A stretch of DNA of 48,256 nucleotides. Source: Deltaproteobacteria bacterium (GTDB lineage: Bacteria; Myxococcota_A; Polyangia; Haliangiales; Haliangiaceae). The notes below the pieces were generated by a model. That model saw only the letters and a list, made by a program, of their open reading frames with translations. It did no database searches and was not told the DNA's origin. The stretch lies in contig JAIOQA010000348.1 of NCBI GenBank assembly GCA_021413675.1, positions 1 through 48,256 on the forward strand. Direction: 5' to 3'. Numbering within the stretch: the first letter of the stretch is position 1; every line of letters begins with the position of its first letter. Made by a program: the position numbers and the translations under genes. This document shows positions 9,646 through 18,221 of the stretch, piece after piece.

Positions 9646-10214
9646 TCGTTCTCCTCTATATAAGCAGATACGTAACGCGCGGGCGATGGACGACCTTCGA
9701 CCGCGCTGCGGACAGACCACGGGCGTACAGGCCGCCCTGGAGGGCGCCCGGATCGCGACATGGGCAGCGGGTAGAGCACCCGCTCGTGCGCCCGACATCG
9801 CGGGGCATCGACGAGAAAAATGCTAACCCGTCGCTTCCGAGTGGATCAACTTATCCACAAGATCCGGGATCGGATCCGATCGGAACCGCTGCGAAATTCG
9901 TTACCTACATCATCCGCGATCAGATCCCGGCGCGATCCGAGCGGCCCTGGATCGAGACTGAACACGCCGATCAATTTCGATCGCGCCCGCGATCGGGTGA
10001 TGTGCGCGAGCGCTCACCGCTGGCGACGACTGCGGCCCAGCGCACACCCCATGCAACCGTCGAAGAATGTGACCGATTTCCTTGCGGCGAGATTTCCGGC
10101 GGCGTTACGGTGGTGCCGCACGCCCTTCAGTCGATCGGCGTGGGGGACAATAGGAGCGGTCCGCCGCCGCGCGTGCGCGGGCCCGTCGAACCGACTCGAA
10201 CGGAGGCACTACTC
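9646..10214. other. 569-base non-coding region with DnaA-box-like site and GATC cluster
   Basis: I see no credible gene here. The minus-strand side carries the AGGAG site and an AT-rich TATATAAG stretch that may be the -10 of the SprT-like gene. A hairpin AGCGGGT/ACCCGCT is at 9766-9784. At 9851-9859 lies TTATCCACA, a perfect DnaA box, and GTGGAT at 9841 forms an inverted repeat with it. Between 9840 and 10000 GATC occurs about 12 times, denser than in the surrounding sequence. The plus side leads to the GGAGG site of the next lipoprotein gene. Confidence 0.5.
9841..9859. promoter_or_regulatory. DnaA-box-like inverted repeat
   Basis: TTATCCACA at 9851-9859 matches the bacterial DnaA-box consensus exactly. 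The preceding GTGGAT (9841-9846) makes an inverted repeat with ATCCAC. A single box is not enough for an origin, and no dnaA, dnaN or gidA is nearby. It could be a DnaA regulatory or titration site, or chance. Confidence 0.3.
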
Positions 10215-11552
10215 ATGCGCACCTGGACCAGACTATCCGCGATTCTTGCCACTGCTGGCGCGACGCTCCTCGCCACCGCCTGCGGCGGCGGCAGCTCGAA
10301 CCCCGATTCGCGCGTCACCGACACGAACATGAACCCTGATGCGGGCACGCCCGACGGCTCGCCGGACGCGGCGGTCGCGACCCGCGCCCTCACGATCTCG
10401 ATCGCCGATGTGACCGTCACGACGCCGGGCGCTGCCGGCCTCGGGCTGAAGGGTGGCGTCATCCTCCTCGAGCCTGCGGACGTCACGCAGGGCGGCGGCG
10501 AGCTCGTGTTCGGGACCTCGCCCGTCGGTGGCTGCGTCGTCTACAAGTACTCGAACGCGACGGGCTCGACGTCGACGCCGAACCCGATCGTCGATGAGGG
10601 TGCCTTCACGCTGACCGGCGCGGGCCTCCTCAAGCCGACGGGCACGTGCTCGTTTGTCCCTGGCGCGGGCTACGTCTGCATCGTCGACGCCGGTTCGGCG
10701 ACCGCGAGCGCCACGCACCAGCTGGGCCCCCTGGGCGGCGCCGGCGGCCCGCACGTCTACTCGCTCAAGTTCACGGGCAAGGACTTCTCGGGCACCGACC
10801 TGGTCGGCACCTACGTGAAGGTCACCGGACTCGCGACGGCGCAGCTGTCGGGATCGTTCGCGGTCATCGCGCAGCCCGCCGCCGACACGCTCAACGTGCT
10901 CGTCCCCAGCGACATCAACAACAGCGAGACTGACGTCGCTGGCGTCACTTACACCTTCGTCGCTGGTGCCGGTCCGATCCCGACTGCCCTCGGCGCGAAC
11001 GCGGACTTCCTGAGTGACGACGGCGGCCGATCCGGCGCGGCGAACGATCCGCCGGCCGAGCCGGTGATCATTCACAAGGCTGCAGGCACGCAGTACGGCG
11101 AGGTGATGGACACGATCGAGCCGGCCGGCGAAGGCTTCATCCTCGATCCCGCCGGCGACAAGCCGCAGGCGTTCCCGTCGACGGCGCGCGACGTCACGTT
11201 CTCGTGCACGACGTGCGGCACGAAGACCGGTGAGCCCCTCTACGGAATGCTCATCTCGGGACGCACGACGGATGCGCCGGTCCCAGCGAGCCCGGACTTC
11301 TACATGCCGCCGGCGAGCGCTGGCACGACCTACCACACGTTCACGTGCGGGTTTCCCTTCGGCATGAGCGCGACGATTCCGTCGGCCGCGGTCGCCGAGA
11401 TCCTGAAGGACACCCCCACGCGCATCGAGACCCGCGTGTTCCGCGCTGCGCTCCACCAGCCGGCGGATACCCTCAACCCGCTGAACGCTGCGAATATCGT
11501 CGTCGGTCATGGCTTCGTCGGTCACACGACGATCAACCCGGCCGCGAAGTAG
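10215..11552 (+). CDS. Secreted lipoprotein of unknown function
   Basis: The ATG at 10215 follows a GGAGG ribosome-binding site at 8-base spacing and gives 445 residues. The N-terminus MRTWTRLSAILATAGATLLA is a lipoprotein signal peptide, with lipobox ATAC and the lipidated Cys followed by GGGSS. Next comes a short Asp/Pro/Gly/Ala-rich linker (NPDAGTPDGSPDAAVA), which is common in myxobacterial surface proteins. The rest is beta-rich, with paired cysteines (for example GGCVVYKYSN, TGTCSFVPGAGYVC and FSCTTCGTKTG). I recognise no catalytic motif. It is probably an outer-membrane or periplasmic lipoprotein. A rho-independent terminator follows it. Upstream frames in phase are not credible. Confidence 0.85.
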   Translation: MRTWTRLSAILATAGATLLATACGGGSSNPDSRVTDTNMNPDAGTPDGSPDAAVATRALTISIADVTVTTPGAAGLGLKGGVILLEPADVTQGGGELVFGTSPVGGCVVYKYSNATGSTSTPNPIVDEGAFTLTGAGLLKPTGTCSFVPGAGYVCIVDAGSATASATHQLGPLGGAGGPHVYSLKFTGKDFSGTDLVGTYVKVTGLATAQLSGSFAVIAQPAADTLNVLVPSDINNSETDVAGVTYTFVAGAGPIPTALGANADFLSDDGGRSGAANDPPAEPVIIHKAAGTQYGEVMDTIEPAGEGFILDPAGDKPQAFPSTARDVTFSCTTCGTKTGEPLYGMLISGRTTDAPVPASPDFYMPPASAGTTYHTFTCGFPFGMSATIPSAAVAEILKDTPTRIETRVFRAALHQPADTLNPLNAANIVVGHGFVGHTTINPAAK

Positions 11553-11575
11553 TCGCGAACGATCTGGAGAGGAAG

Positions 11576-11598
11576 GCCGCCCGCACGGGGCGGCTTTT
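11576..11598 (+). terminator. Rho-independent terminator
   Basis: Stem GCCGCCC/GGGCGGC (11576-11582 with 11588-11594), 5-base loop, followed directly by TTTT. It is 23 bases after the stop of the lipoprotein gene, and is the best intrinsic terminator in the window. Confidence 0.8.
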
Positions 11599-11621
11599 CC
11601 GTTTTCGGCGAGCGCTCGGGA

Positions 11622-13037
11622 CTACCGTCGACGAACAAGACCTTCCGAGGCCTGGCCAACCACGACGTTGCCCTGGCGTGTCGCCGTGCCCGCGGCCGTG
11701 TTCATCCAGATGCGCCCGGCAGCGCCGCCTCCGCCACCCGCGCCCGACGGATTGGCGGTGCCGCTATAAGTGACCCCATTGGTGGGCGGGACGTTGCCGG
11801 CCCCGCCGTTTCCGCCGTTGGTGAACCCCGTCGCGCTGCACGTCCCGCCCGCAGACGGCAGCAACGTGAGCGAACCATCGGCACCGTCACTCGGATTGCA
11901 GCCGCCGCCGCCCCCACCACCGTTCGCGACGACGCCGGCGTTGGTGCCGACGATCGAAATCACGGGCGCCTCCAGCAGCACCTCGCCGCCCGATCCGCCA
12001 CCCGCGCGGTACGTCCCGCCACCGCCGCCAGCGTCGACGATGCCGGTGACGTCGATCCGGGTGCGACTGGCGATCTGCAACGCGCCGCCGCCCGCCGCGC
12101 GGAAGCCGTCGTCGAGCCGAAAGCCGCCCGAGCATCCGCCCCGGATCGGCTCGCCGGTCCCAGCGCCGTCCTCGAGCCCACCGACCCCGCCAGCGAGGGC
12201 GTTCGCGCCCCCGGAGCCGCCCGCCGTGAGGAACCCACCGCCGCCCGAGCCGCTCTGTCTCGTCGAGTAAGTGGCCCAGCCCGCTTCGCACGGACGCGCG
12301 ACGGTCCCGCCCGCCTTCGACGAGGCGCCCGGCCCCGGCATGTCGCGCGTTGCCGACACGTCGAAGTGCCCCTGAATCAGTACGTTGCCGGACGACACGA
12401 ACGCCAGCGCCGGCGGCCACGCAACCACGCCGGCGCCCTCGCCGCTGATCACGGAGATGTCGCCGACGACCATCGATCGGACCTTGAACACGCGAATTTT
12501 CGGGGCATCGACCTGCGCCTGCACGACCACTTCCGATGGAATCGCGATGCTCGAGCCGTCGCCGTTCGTCACTTCGCCGGTCTTCATGTTGATGACCGCG
12601 CCGTCGGAGAGCACCACATCGGGCCCACCCACGCTGTCGTCGAGCTGGGCGGCGAGAGCGTTGCTCGGATCGAGGTCGTAGCAGCGCGTCCCGTCGGTGT
12701 AGCAACCGAGTGCGCACGGTGTGTCGAGTTTCGACGTGCCATCGGCGCTGCACGTCGAGAGGACGTCGTTCGCGCAGGTCACGCTCGACGGGGCGCAGAC
12801 CCGCGTTGCATCGACGGGCGCGTCGGCGGGGGCGTCTGGGAGCCCCGCATCGGGGTCCCAGTTGGCGACGCAGGTGTGGGCGAGGTGGTTCTCCTCGTGG
12901 TCGCCGGTGAGGTCGCACCGCGGCCGATCCGCGAAGTTCTGGCAGTCGAAGTCGCTGCGACAGTAGAGCGGATCCTTCACCGAGCAGGCGGTCGCCACCA
13001 GCGCCACGCCTCCGAACACCATGCCGAGAGTTCGCAT
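11622..13037 (-). CDS. Glycine-rich Cys-containing lipoprotein
   Basis: The ATG at 13037 has an AAGGAG ribosome-binding site and gives 471 residues. MRTLGMVFGGVALVATAC is a lipoprotein signal peptide with lipobox ATAC. Residues 20-130 contain many cysteines (YCRSDFDCQNF, RCDLTGD, HTCVANWD, VCAPSSVTC, STCSADGTS, CALGCYTDGTRCY), resembling small disulfide-rich modules of myxobacterial surface proteins, split by a DAGLPDAPADAPVDA linker. Residues 160 onward form repeated strand-like segments with very Gly-rich loops (GGSGGANALAGGVGG, AGGGGGTYRAGGGSG, ANGGGGGGGC). This suggests a beta-helix or similar repetitive fold. Function is unknown; surface display or adhesion is a guess. It faces the plus-strand lipoprotein gene and its terminator. 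Confidence 0.85.
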   Translation of the reverse strand: MRTLGMVFGGVALVATACSVKDPLYCRSDFDCQNFADRPRCDLTGDHEENHLAHTCVANWDPDAGLPDAPADAPVDATRVCAPSSVTCANDVLSTCSADGTSKLDTPCALGCYTDGTRCYDLDPSNALAAQLDDSVGGPDVVLSDGAVINMKTGEVTNGDGSSIAIPSEVVVQAQVDAPKIRVFKVRSMVVGDISVISGEGAGVVAWPPALAFVSSGNVLIQGHFDVSATRDMPGPGASSKAGGTVARPCEAGWATYSTRQSGSGGGGFLTAGGSGGANALAGGVGGLEDGAGTGEPIRGGCSGGFRLDDGFRAAGGGALQIASRTRIDVTGIVDAGGGGGTYRAGGGSGGEVLLEAPVISIVGTNAGVVANGGGGGGGCNPSDGADGSLTLLPSAGGTCSATGFTNGGNGGAGNVPPTNGVTYSGTANPSGAGGGGGAAGRIWMNTAAGTATRQGNVVVGQASEGLVRRR

Positions 13038-13269
13038 CCGGGCTCCTTCACGCAAGGCGCGCCATCGAGCGCTCGGTCGAGGGTAGCCCGAGGAGCCGGG
13101 AGGCAGGAAGTGGCGGTGTGGTGCGGAGGATGTGGGCGCGCGCATCGTGACGGCGGTTTCGACCGCGGCGCGACGACGGTTGCGTCGGCGCGAGGGCTGC
13201 GGCGTCGGTCAGACCGCTCCAGCGAGCGCGCGTGATGGCGCCGCGCTGGTCGCGGCCGACGTCGGCGCG

Positions 13270-13275
13270 TACGGT
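13270..13275 (+). promoter_or_regulatory. TANNNT -10 element of the cyanophycinase-like gene
   Basis: TACGGT ends 8 bases before the ATG at 13284. No Shine-Dalgarno sequence is present, so transcription starting at or near the ATG (leaderless) is likely. The -35 is weak (CTGGTC around 13246). Confidence 0.4.
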
Positions 13276-13283
13276 CACGCCCG

Positions 13284-14351
13284 ATGACCACCCTCGCTGG
13301 CCGCCTCGTCGTGCTCGTCGCCGCGCTCGCCGGGGCGTGCGGCGGCGCGCCCGTGGACCTCGACGGCGCGATCGCGGCCGACGCGGCCGCGATCGACGCG
13401 ACCGCGATCGACGCGGCCCTCGACGGCGGCGCCCCGGCGCCGGAGCCGGACCTGACCCACTGGATCGTGGGCGATCCCGCGGACCGTGTGGCCAGCACGA
13501 CCCGCGGGCTGATCGTCATGGGCGGCGGCACCGACGTCGACGAGGCGTTCCGCTGGCAGCGCGATCGGATCGGCGGCGGCGATGTCGTGGTGCTCCGCGC
13601 CTCGGGCGCCGATGGCTACGACGACTACCTGTTCACGACGATCGGCGGCGTCGACTCGGTCGAGACCCTGCTGGTCGACACGCGCGCGCACGCGATGTCG
13701 CCGTACGTGCGCTGGCAGATCGATCACGCCGAGGCGATCTTCCTGGCCGGCGGCGACCAGGCGGTCTACCTCGCGGCCTGGACCGGCACGCCGCTGGCCG
13801 ACGCGCTCGCCGCCGCGTACCAGCGCGGCGCGGTCGTGGGCGGCACCAGCGCCGGCGCGGCGGTGCTCGGCGAGATCGCGTACTCGGCGACCAACGGGTC
13901 GGTCTACTCCGACGAGGCCCTGGCCGATCCGTACGACGCGCACGTGACCTTCGCGCCCGGCCTCGTCCCGACGCCCGCGCTCGCCGGCATCGTGACCGAC
14001 ACGCACTTCGCGACGCGCGATCGCATGGGCCGGCTGCTCGCGTTCGTCGCGCGCTTGCGGACCGACGGCGTCGTCGCGCGGCCGGTCGGGCTCGGCGTCA
14101 ACGAGGCGACCGCGCTGGTCATCGACGAGCACGGCACCGGGCGCGTGGTCGGCGCGGGCGCGGTGTACGCGATCGTCCCGACCGCCGCGCCGACGACGTG
14201 CGCCGCCAGCGCCCCGCTGGTCTGGGCCGACGTGCCGCTCTTCCGCCTGCACGCGGGCGACACGATCGCGCTGCCGGCGGCCACCGCGACCGTCGCGCCG
14301 GCCTCGCTCTCGGCCGCCGGCGGCCAGCTCAGCCCCGCCGACCCATACTGA
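13284..14351 (+). CDS. Cyanophycinase-like (peptidase S51 family) lipoprotein
   Basis: This 355-residue protein belongs by its motifs to the cyanophycinase/peptidase E clan. GLIVMGGGTDVDEAF is the first strand and loop; residues 153-160 (FLAGGDQA) form the conserved GGxQ site; GGTSAGA holds the nucleophile at Ser189 (G-x-S-A-G); DTHF is at 239-242, followed by RDRMGRLLAF. These define the serine-type catalytic core that cuts beta-Asp-Arg in cyanophycin in characterised members. Residues 1-20 (LVVLVAALAGAC) look like a lipoprotein signal, followed by a DGA/DAA-rich linker, so this member is probably exported. No cyanophycin synthetase is nearby, so the substrate is uncertain. Exported cyanophycinase homologues are known elsewhere. 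Confidence 0.85.
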   Translation: MTTLAGRLVVLVAALAGACGGAPVDLDGAIAADAAAIDATAIDAALDGGAPAPEPDLTHWIVGDPADRVASTTRGLIVMGGGTDVDEAFRWQRDRIGGGDVVVLRASGADGYDDYLFTTIGGVDSVETLLVDTRAHAMSPYVRWQIDHAEAIFLAGGDQAVYLAAWTGTPLADALAAAYQRGAVVGGTSAGAAVLGEIAYSATNGSVYSDEALADPYDAHVTFAPGLVPTPALAGIVTDTHFATRDRMGRLLAFVARLRTDGVVARPVGLGVNEATALVIDEHGTGRVVGAGAVYAIVPTAAPTTCAASAPLVWADVPLFRLHAGDTIALPAATATVAPASLSAAGGQLSPADPY

Positions 14352-14411
14352 CGCGAACCGCCCTCAGCCCCATTCCCCGGCGCCCTGCCCGGCCAGGTTC
14401 CGCGCCGGCAG

Positions 14412-14441
14412 TTGGCAGACGTGCCGCACTGCGGCTATCGT
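14412..14441 (+). promoter_or_regulatory. aspS promoter, leaderless type
   Basis: TTGGCA (14412-14417) and TATCGT (14436-14441), separated by 18 bases. The -10 ends 9 bases before the aspS ATG at 14451, placing the transcript start at or just before the start codon. No Shine-Dalgarno sequence is present. Confidence 0.5.
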
Positions 14442-14450
14442 CGCGCCCCC

Positions 14451-16250
14451 ATGAGCAAGTTCCTCGAGACGTACGCGCGGACCCACGGCTGCGGTGAGCT
14501 CCGCGCCGTCGACGCCGGCAAGCAGGTGGTCCTCACTGGCTGGGTGCAGACCTATCGCGATCTCGGCGGCTCGGTGTTCATCGATCTCCGCGACCGCGAC
14601 GGCGTCACCCAGATCCGGTTCGACGCCTCGTTCGCCGCCGCCGCCCACGCGACCTCGCGCGAGCTGCGCAACGAGTGGTGCATCGGCGTCGTCGGCGAGG
14701 TCCGCTCGCGCGGCGGCAACCTCAACGACCGCATGGCGACCGGCGCGATCGAGGTCTACGCGACCACGCTCGAGGTGTTCTCGAAGGCCGAGACCCCGCC
14801 GTTCGCGATCGAGGACGACCTCGACACCAACGAGGCGCTGCGCCTCAAGTACCGCTACCTCGATCTGCGCCGGCCCAAGCTGCAGAAGAACCTGATCGCG
14901 CGCTCGAAGATCACGAGCACGACCCGGCGGGTGCTGGCCGACGAGCGGTTCGTCGAGATCGAGACGCCGTTCATGGTGAAGTACACGCCCGGCGGCGCGC
15001 GCAACTTCCTCGTGCCGTCGCGGCTCAACCCGGGCGCGTTCTACGCGCTCGCCGAGTCGCCGCAGATCTTCAAGCAGCTGCTGATGGTCGCCGGCTACGA
15101 GCGCTACTTCCAGATCGTGCGCTGTTTCCGCGACGAGGACCTCCGCCTCGATCGCCAGCCCGAGTTCACGCAGATCGACATCGAGATGTCGTTCGTGAAC
15201 GAGGCGATCCTGCAGGGCACGATGGAGAAGCTGATCGCGGCCCTCTGGCGCGAGGTGCTCGGCATCGAGGTCACGCTGCCGCTGCGCCGCATGACCTACG
15301 CCGAGGCGATGGACAAGTACGGCGTCGACAAGCCCGACCTGCGCCTCGGGCTGCCGCTGTGCGAGGTCACCGCGCCGTGCGGGCGCTCGGGCTTCCGCGT
15401 GTTCGAGGGCGTGGTCGCGGCCGGCGGCATCGTGAAGTGCCTGCGCGTCCCGGCGGCCGACGCCGGCGACAAGCTGTCGCGCTCGATGCTCGACGGGCTC
15501 ACCGACTTCGCCAAGCAGTACGGCGTCAAGGGCGTGGCGTTCGCGCGCGTGCAGGAAGGCGGCGTCTGGCAGGCGCCGTTCGCCAAGGCGTTCAGCGACG
15601 CCGCCCGCGACGAGGTCAACGCGATCGCCGGCGCGGTCGCCGGCGACACGCTCCTGTTCGTCGCCGAGAAGGCCAAGGCCGCGAACACCTGCATGGGCGC
15701 GATCCGGCTCTACATCGGCGACAAGCTCGGGCTCATCCGCAAGGGCGAGTTCCAGTTCATGTGGCTCACCGATCCGCCGCTGTTCGAGATCGAGGACGGC
15801 CACGTCGCGGCCTCGCACCACCCGTTCACCTCGCCGCGCACCGAGGACGAGCACCTGCTGGAGAGCGATCCCGGCAAGGTGCTGGCCCGCGCCTACGACC
15901 TCGTGTTGAACGGCGTCGAGGTCGGCGGCGGCTCGATCCGTATCCACCGCCCCGAGCTGCAGGCGCGCGTCTTCAAGGCGCTCGGCATCTCCGACGAGGA
16001 GGCCCAGCAGAAGTTCGGGTTCCTGCTCGAGGCGTTCCGCTACGGCCCGCCGCCCCACGGCGGCATCGCGTTCGGCCTCGACCGCCTGTCGATGCTCATG
16101 ACCGGCGCCGAGTCGCTGCGCGACGTGATCGCGTTCCCCAAGACCCAGAAGGGCTCGGACCTCATGACCGAGTGCCCGACCGGCGTGTCGAAGAAGCAGC
16201 TCGACGAGCTGTTCATCCAGCTCGCGAGCGATCTGCCGGTCAAGGGGTAG
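14451..16250 (+). CDS. aspS: Aspartate--tRNA ligase
   Basis: This 599-residue class II aminoacyl-tRNA synthetase is of normal bacterial AspRS length. The N-terminal OB-fold anticodon-binding domain is seen in VVLTGWVQTYRDLGGSVFID and FIDLRDRDGVTQIRFD. Motif 2 is FRDEDLRLDRQPEFTQID near residue 225. A GAD insertion domain of the bacterial type occupies roughly residues 290-420. Motif 3, GIAFGLDRLSMLMTGAESLR, lies near residue 538, followed by DVIAFPKTQKGSDLM. It charges tRNA-Asp (possibly also tRNA-Asn; the discriminating type cannot be told by eye). I chose the ATG at 14451 over an in-frame upstream ATG because MSKFLETYARTHGCGEL matches AspRS N-termini and a promoter lies between them. Its 3' end overlaps the convergent channel gene by 11 bases. 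Confidence 0.97.
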   Translation: MSKFLETYARTHGCGELRAVDAGKQVVLTGWVQTYRDLGGSVFIDLRDRDGVTQIRFDASFAAAAHATSRELRNEWCIGVVGEVRSRGGNLNDRMATGAIEVYATTLEVFSKAETPPFAIEDDLDTNEALRLKYRYLDLRRPKLQKNLIARSKITSTTRRVLADERFVEIETPFMVKYTPGGARNFLVPSRLNPGAFYALAESPQIFKQLLMVAGYERYFQIVRCFRDEDLRLDRQPEFTQIDIEMSFVNEAILQGTMEKLIAALWREVLGIEVTLPLRRMTYAEAMDKYGVDKPDLRLGLPLCEVTAPCGRSGFRVFEGVVAAGGIVKCLRVPAADAGDKLSRSMLDGLTDFAKQYGVKGVAFARVQEGGVWQAPFAKAFSDAARDEVNAIAGAVAGDTLLFVAEKAKAANTCMGAIRLYIGDKLGLIRKGEFQFMWLTDPPLFEIEDGHVAASHHPFTSPRTEDEHLLESDPGKVLARAYDLVLNGVEVGGGSIRIHRPELQARVFKALGISDEEAQQKFGFLLEAFRYGPPPHGGIAFGLDRLSMLMTGAESLRDVIAFPKTQKGSDLMTECPTGVSKKQLDELFIQLASDLPVKG

Positions 16251-17175
16251 CGCGCGGCGCGGCGCTCGCCACCGCGGGCGCCGGCCGGGTCTGATCGAAG
16301 TACGCGTAGTCGAGGTAGCGGTTGCCGTCGGCGTCGCGGTGGATGATGTCGGCGTACAGCTCGTCGAACCGGATGTGCTCGGCGAGGTAGACGTACCGGG
16401 TGTGGACCGACGCCGCGAGGCTGTCGTCGATGCCCGTGAACGTCACGAAGATGTTCGCGTTCTCGCGCGCCATCGACTCGGCGGTCGCGCCGTACAGCGG
16501 ACTCGCCGCGTCGATCGGGTGGTAGACGGTCCACGACAGCGCGAACACCGGCGAGGTGTCGCGGCGCAGCGCGAGATCGTAGAGCCGCCGGTGGCGCGCG
16601 CCCGACGGCAGCACCTCGTCGCGCGAGTACACGACGTGCGCGGTGGCCTCGACGATCGCGGTCGCGCGCGCGTTCGCCATGCGCAGCATCAGCACCAGGC
16701 CCTCGCCCTCGTCGGCGATGACGCCGACCTTGCTGAACATCACCTTGGCGATCGGCGTCGAGAACTTCGCGAAGAACAGGCCGGTGGCCATCGCGATCAT
16801 GATGATCCCGACGAAGCTCTCGATCGTCACGACGACGTGCGCGAGGTGATCGACCGGCACGAAGTAGCCGTAGCCGATCGTCGCGAGGGTCTGGACGCTG
16901 AACCAGAACCGATCGAGGAACGAGCCGGCGCGGGCGTTCAGGATCTCGGCGTCGCCGAAGTACAGCACCGCCGCGAACGCGAGATTGACGAGGATCCAGC
17001 CGACGCCGAGGACCGCGATCAGCCGCGGCCACGTGGTCGTGCGCAGCCGGTGGTAGAGATCCTTGGCGAGCTCGGAGGCGCGGGCCTTGGGCAACCCGAC
17101 CCGCGGGATCGTGAGCCGCCCGCGGCTGTCGAGGAACGACTGGCCGGGTTGCGGCGGCGGTGGACGCTTGGCCAT
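16240..17175 (-). CDS. Inward-rectifier-type potassium channel (KirBac-like)
   Basis: This 311-residue membrane protein has the K+ selectivity filter TIGYG at residues 99-103 in the loop QTLATIGYGYFVP. It lies between an outer helix (residues 53-73) and an inner helix (about 115-137, including GIIMIAMATGLFFAKFS). The N-terminal slide-helix region (WPRLIAVLGVGW) and a cytoplasmic beta-sandwich (residues 150-285, starting KVMFSKVGVIADEGEGLVLM and including LSWTVYHPIDAASPLYG) are characteristic of the Kir/KirBac family. Homotetramers conduct K+ and are gated by lipids or ligands in studied members. The start ATG has AAGGTAGG before it. The C-terminus is a short Pro/Ala tail. The gene converges on aspS. 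Confidence 0.93.
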   Translation of the reverse strand: MAKRPPPPQPGQSFLDSRGRLTIPRVGLPKARASELAKDLYHRLRTTTWPRLIAVLGVGWILVNLAFAAVLYFGDAEILNARAGSFLDRFWFSVQTLATIGYGYFVPVDHLAHVVVTIESFVGIIMIAMATGLFFAKFSTPIAKVMFSKVGVIADEGEGLVLMLRMANARATAIVEATAHVVYSRDEVLPSGARHRRLYDLALRRDTSPVFALSWTVYHPIDAASPLYGATAESMARENANIFVTFTGIDDSLAASVHTRYVYLAEHIRFDELYADIIHRDADGNRYLDYAYFDQTRPAPAVASAAPRATP

Positions 17176-17225
17176 GGCCTACCTTAGTGCGAGGGCGCGA
17201 CCGCGTGATCCCTTCGGACGATCAT

Positions 17226-18221
17226 CTACGGCGCCTCGCGCGGGGTGATCGCGAGGTTCACGAGGCGACCGCGGCGGACGACCTGCAGCGCGGTCGGCAC
17301 GCCCGGCGCGAACTCGCGCAGGAGCCGGTGCAGCTCGTCGACCGACGCCACCGTGTGCGCGCCGAGGCCGACGATCAGGTCGCCGTCGAGCAGGCCCGCC
17401 TGCGCCGCGGGCCCGCCCGCCTCGACGCTCATCACCTCGACCGCCGAGGCGCCGAGCTCGTGGTGGCGCGCGAGCCGGCGATCGAGCGGGCGGCGCATGC
17501 CGCCGATCCCGAGCCAGGCCCGGCGCACGCGGCCGCGCGCCATCAGCTCGGCGAGCACCCACGCGACGGTCTCGACCGCGATCGCGAAGCCGATGCTCTG
17601 CGAGCGCGCGATGATCGCGGTGTTCACGCCGACCACGCGGCCGCGGCTGTCGAGCAGGGGGCCGCCGGAGTTACCGGGGTTGAGCGGCGCGGTGTGCTGG
17701 ACCACGCCGTCGATCAACCGGCCGTTCTTGCTGCGCAGCGTGCGGCCGAGCGCGGACACGACGCCGGTCGAGACCGTGGAGTCGAAGCCGAGCGGGTTGC
17801 CGATCGCGACGACGAGCTGGCCCGGGCGCGCGGTGGCGGCGCCGTCGATCGGCAGCCACGCGGCGCCCGCGCCGAGCGCGGCGGGGTCGGCGGCGATCAG
17901 CGCGAGATCCGTGGCGGGATCATCGCCGACCACGGTCGCGAGCACGTCGTCGCCGCTGGCCGAGCGGACGCGCACTTCGCTGGCGCCCGCCACCACGTGG
18001 CTGTTGGTCAGCAGGTAGCCGTCGGGCGCGATCACGAACGCCGAGCCGGCGCCCGCGGGCGCGGCGCGCTTGCCGCGGCGCTTGCCGGTGGTGACCGCGA
18101 CGCTCTTCACCGCCGCGGCGGCGATGTCGACGACCGAGATGACCGCGCGCGAGTACGCGTCGAGCAGCCCGTCGTCGGTCGCTGGCGACGGTGCGTCGGG
18201 CACGATCGCCAGCGCGCTCAC
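17226..18221 (-). CDS. HtrA/DegP-like serine protease with PDZ domain
   Basis: The GTG at 18221 overlaps the upstream gene's stop by four bases and gives 331 residues. The trypsin-like domain has an intact triad: His75 in LLTNSHVVAG, Asp105 in DPATDLALIA and Ser185 in NPGNSGGPLL. The oxyanion-side motif VVAIGNPLGFDSTVSTGVVS is also conserved. A PDZ domain follows (about residues 235-325: AWLGIGGMRR, then GPAAQAGLLDGDLIVGLG and VASVDELHRLL). No signal peptide is visible, so it may act in the cytoplasm or be exported unusually. It is translationally coupled to a paralogue with an inactivated serine site, suggesting the two proteins work together. Confidence 0.92.
   Translation of the reverse strand: MSALAIVPDAPSPATDDGLLDAYSRAVISVVDIAAAAVKSVAVTTGKRRGKRAAPAGAGSAFVIAPDGYLLTNSHVVAGASEVRVRSASGDDVLATVVGDDPATDLALIAADPAALGAGAAWLPIDGAATARPGQLVVAIGNPLGFDSTVSTGVVSALGRTLRSKNGRLIDGVVQHTAPLNPGNSGGPLLDSRGRVVGVNTAIIARSQSIGFAIAVETVAWVLAELMARGRVRRAWLGIGGMRRPLDRRLARHHELGASAVEVMSVEAGGPAAQAGLLDGDLIVGLGAHTVASVDELHRLLREFAPGVPTALQVVRRGRLVNLAITPREAP

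Noticed and set aside
9761..9795. tRNA-like segment with GGGTAGAGCACCC
   Set aside because: It lacks a T-arm (GTTCGA) and an acceptor stem and folds as a simple hairpin.
9646..10214. Replication origin
   Set aside because: Only one perfect DnaA box, no AT-rich unwinding region and no origin-linked genes; listed as a weak observation only.
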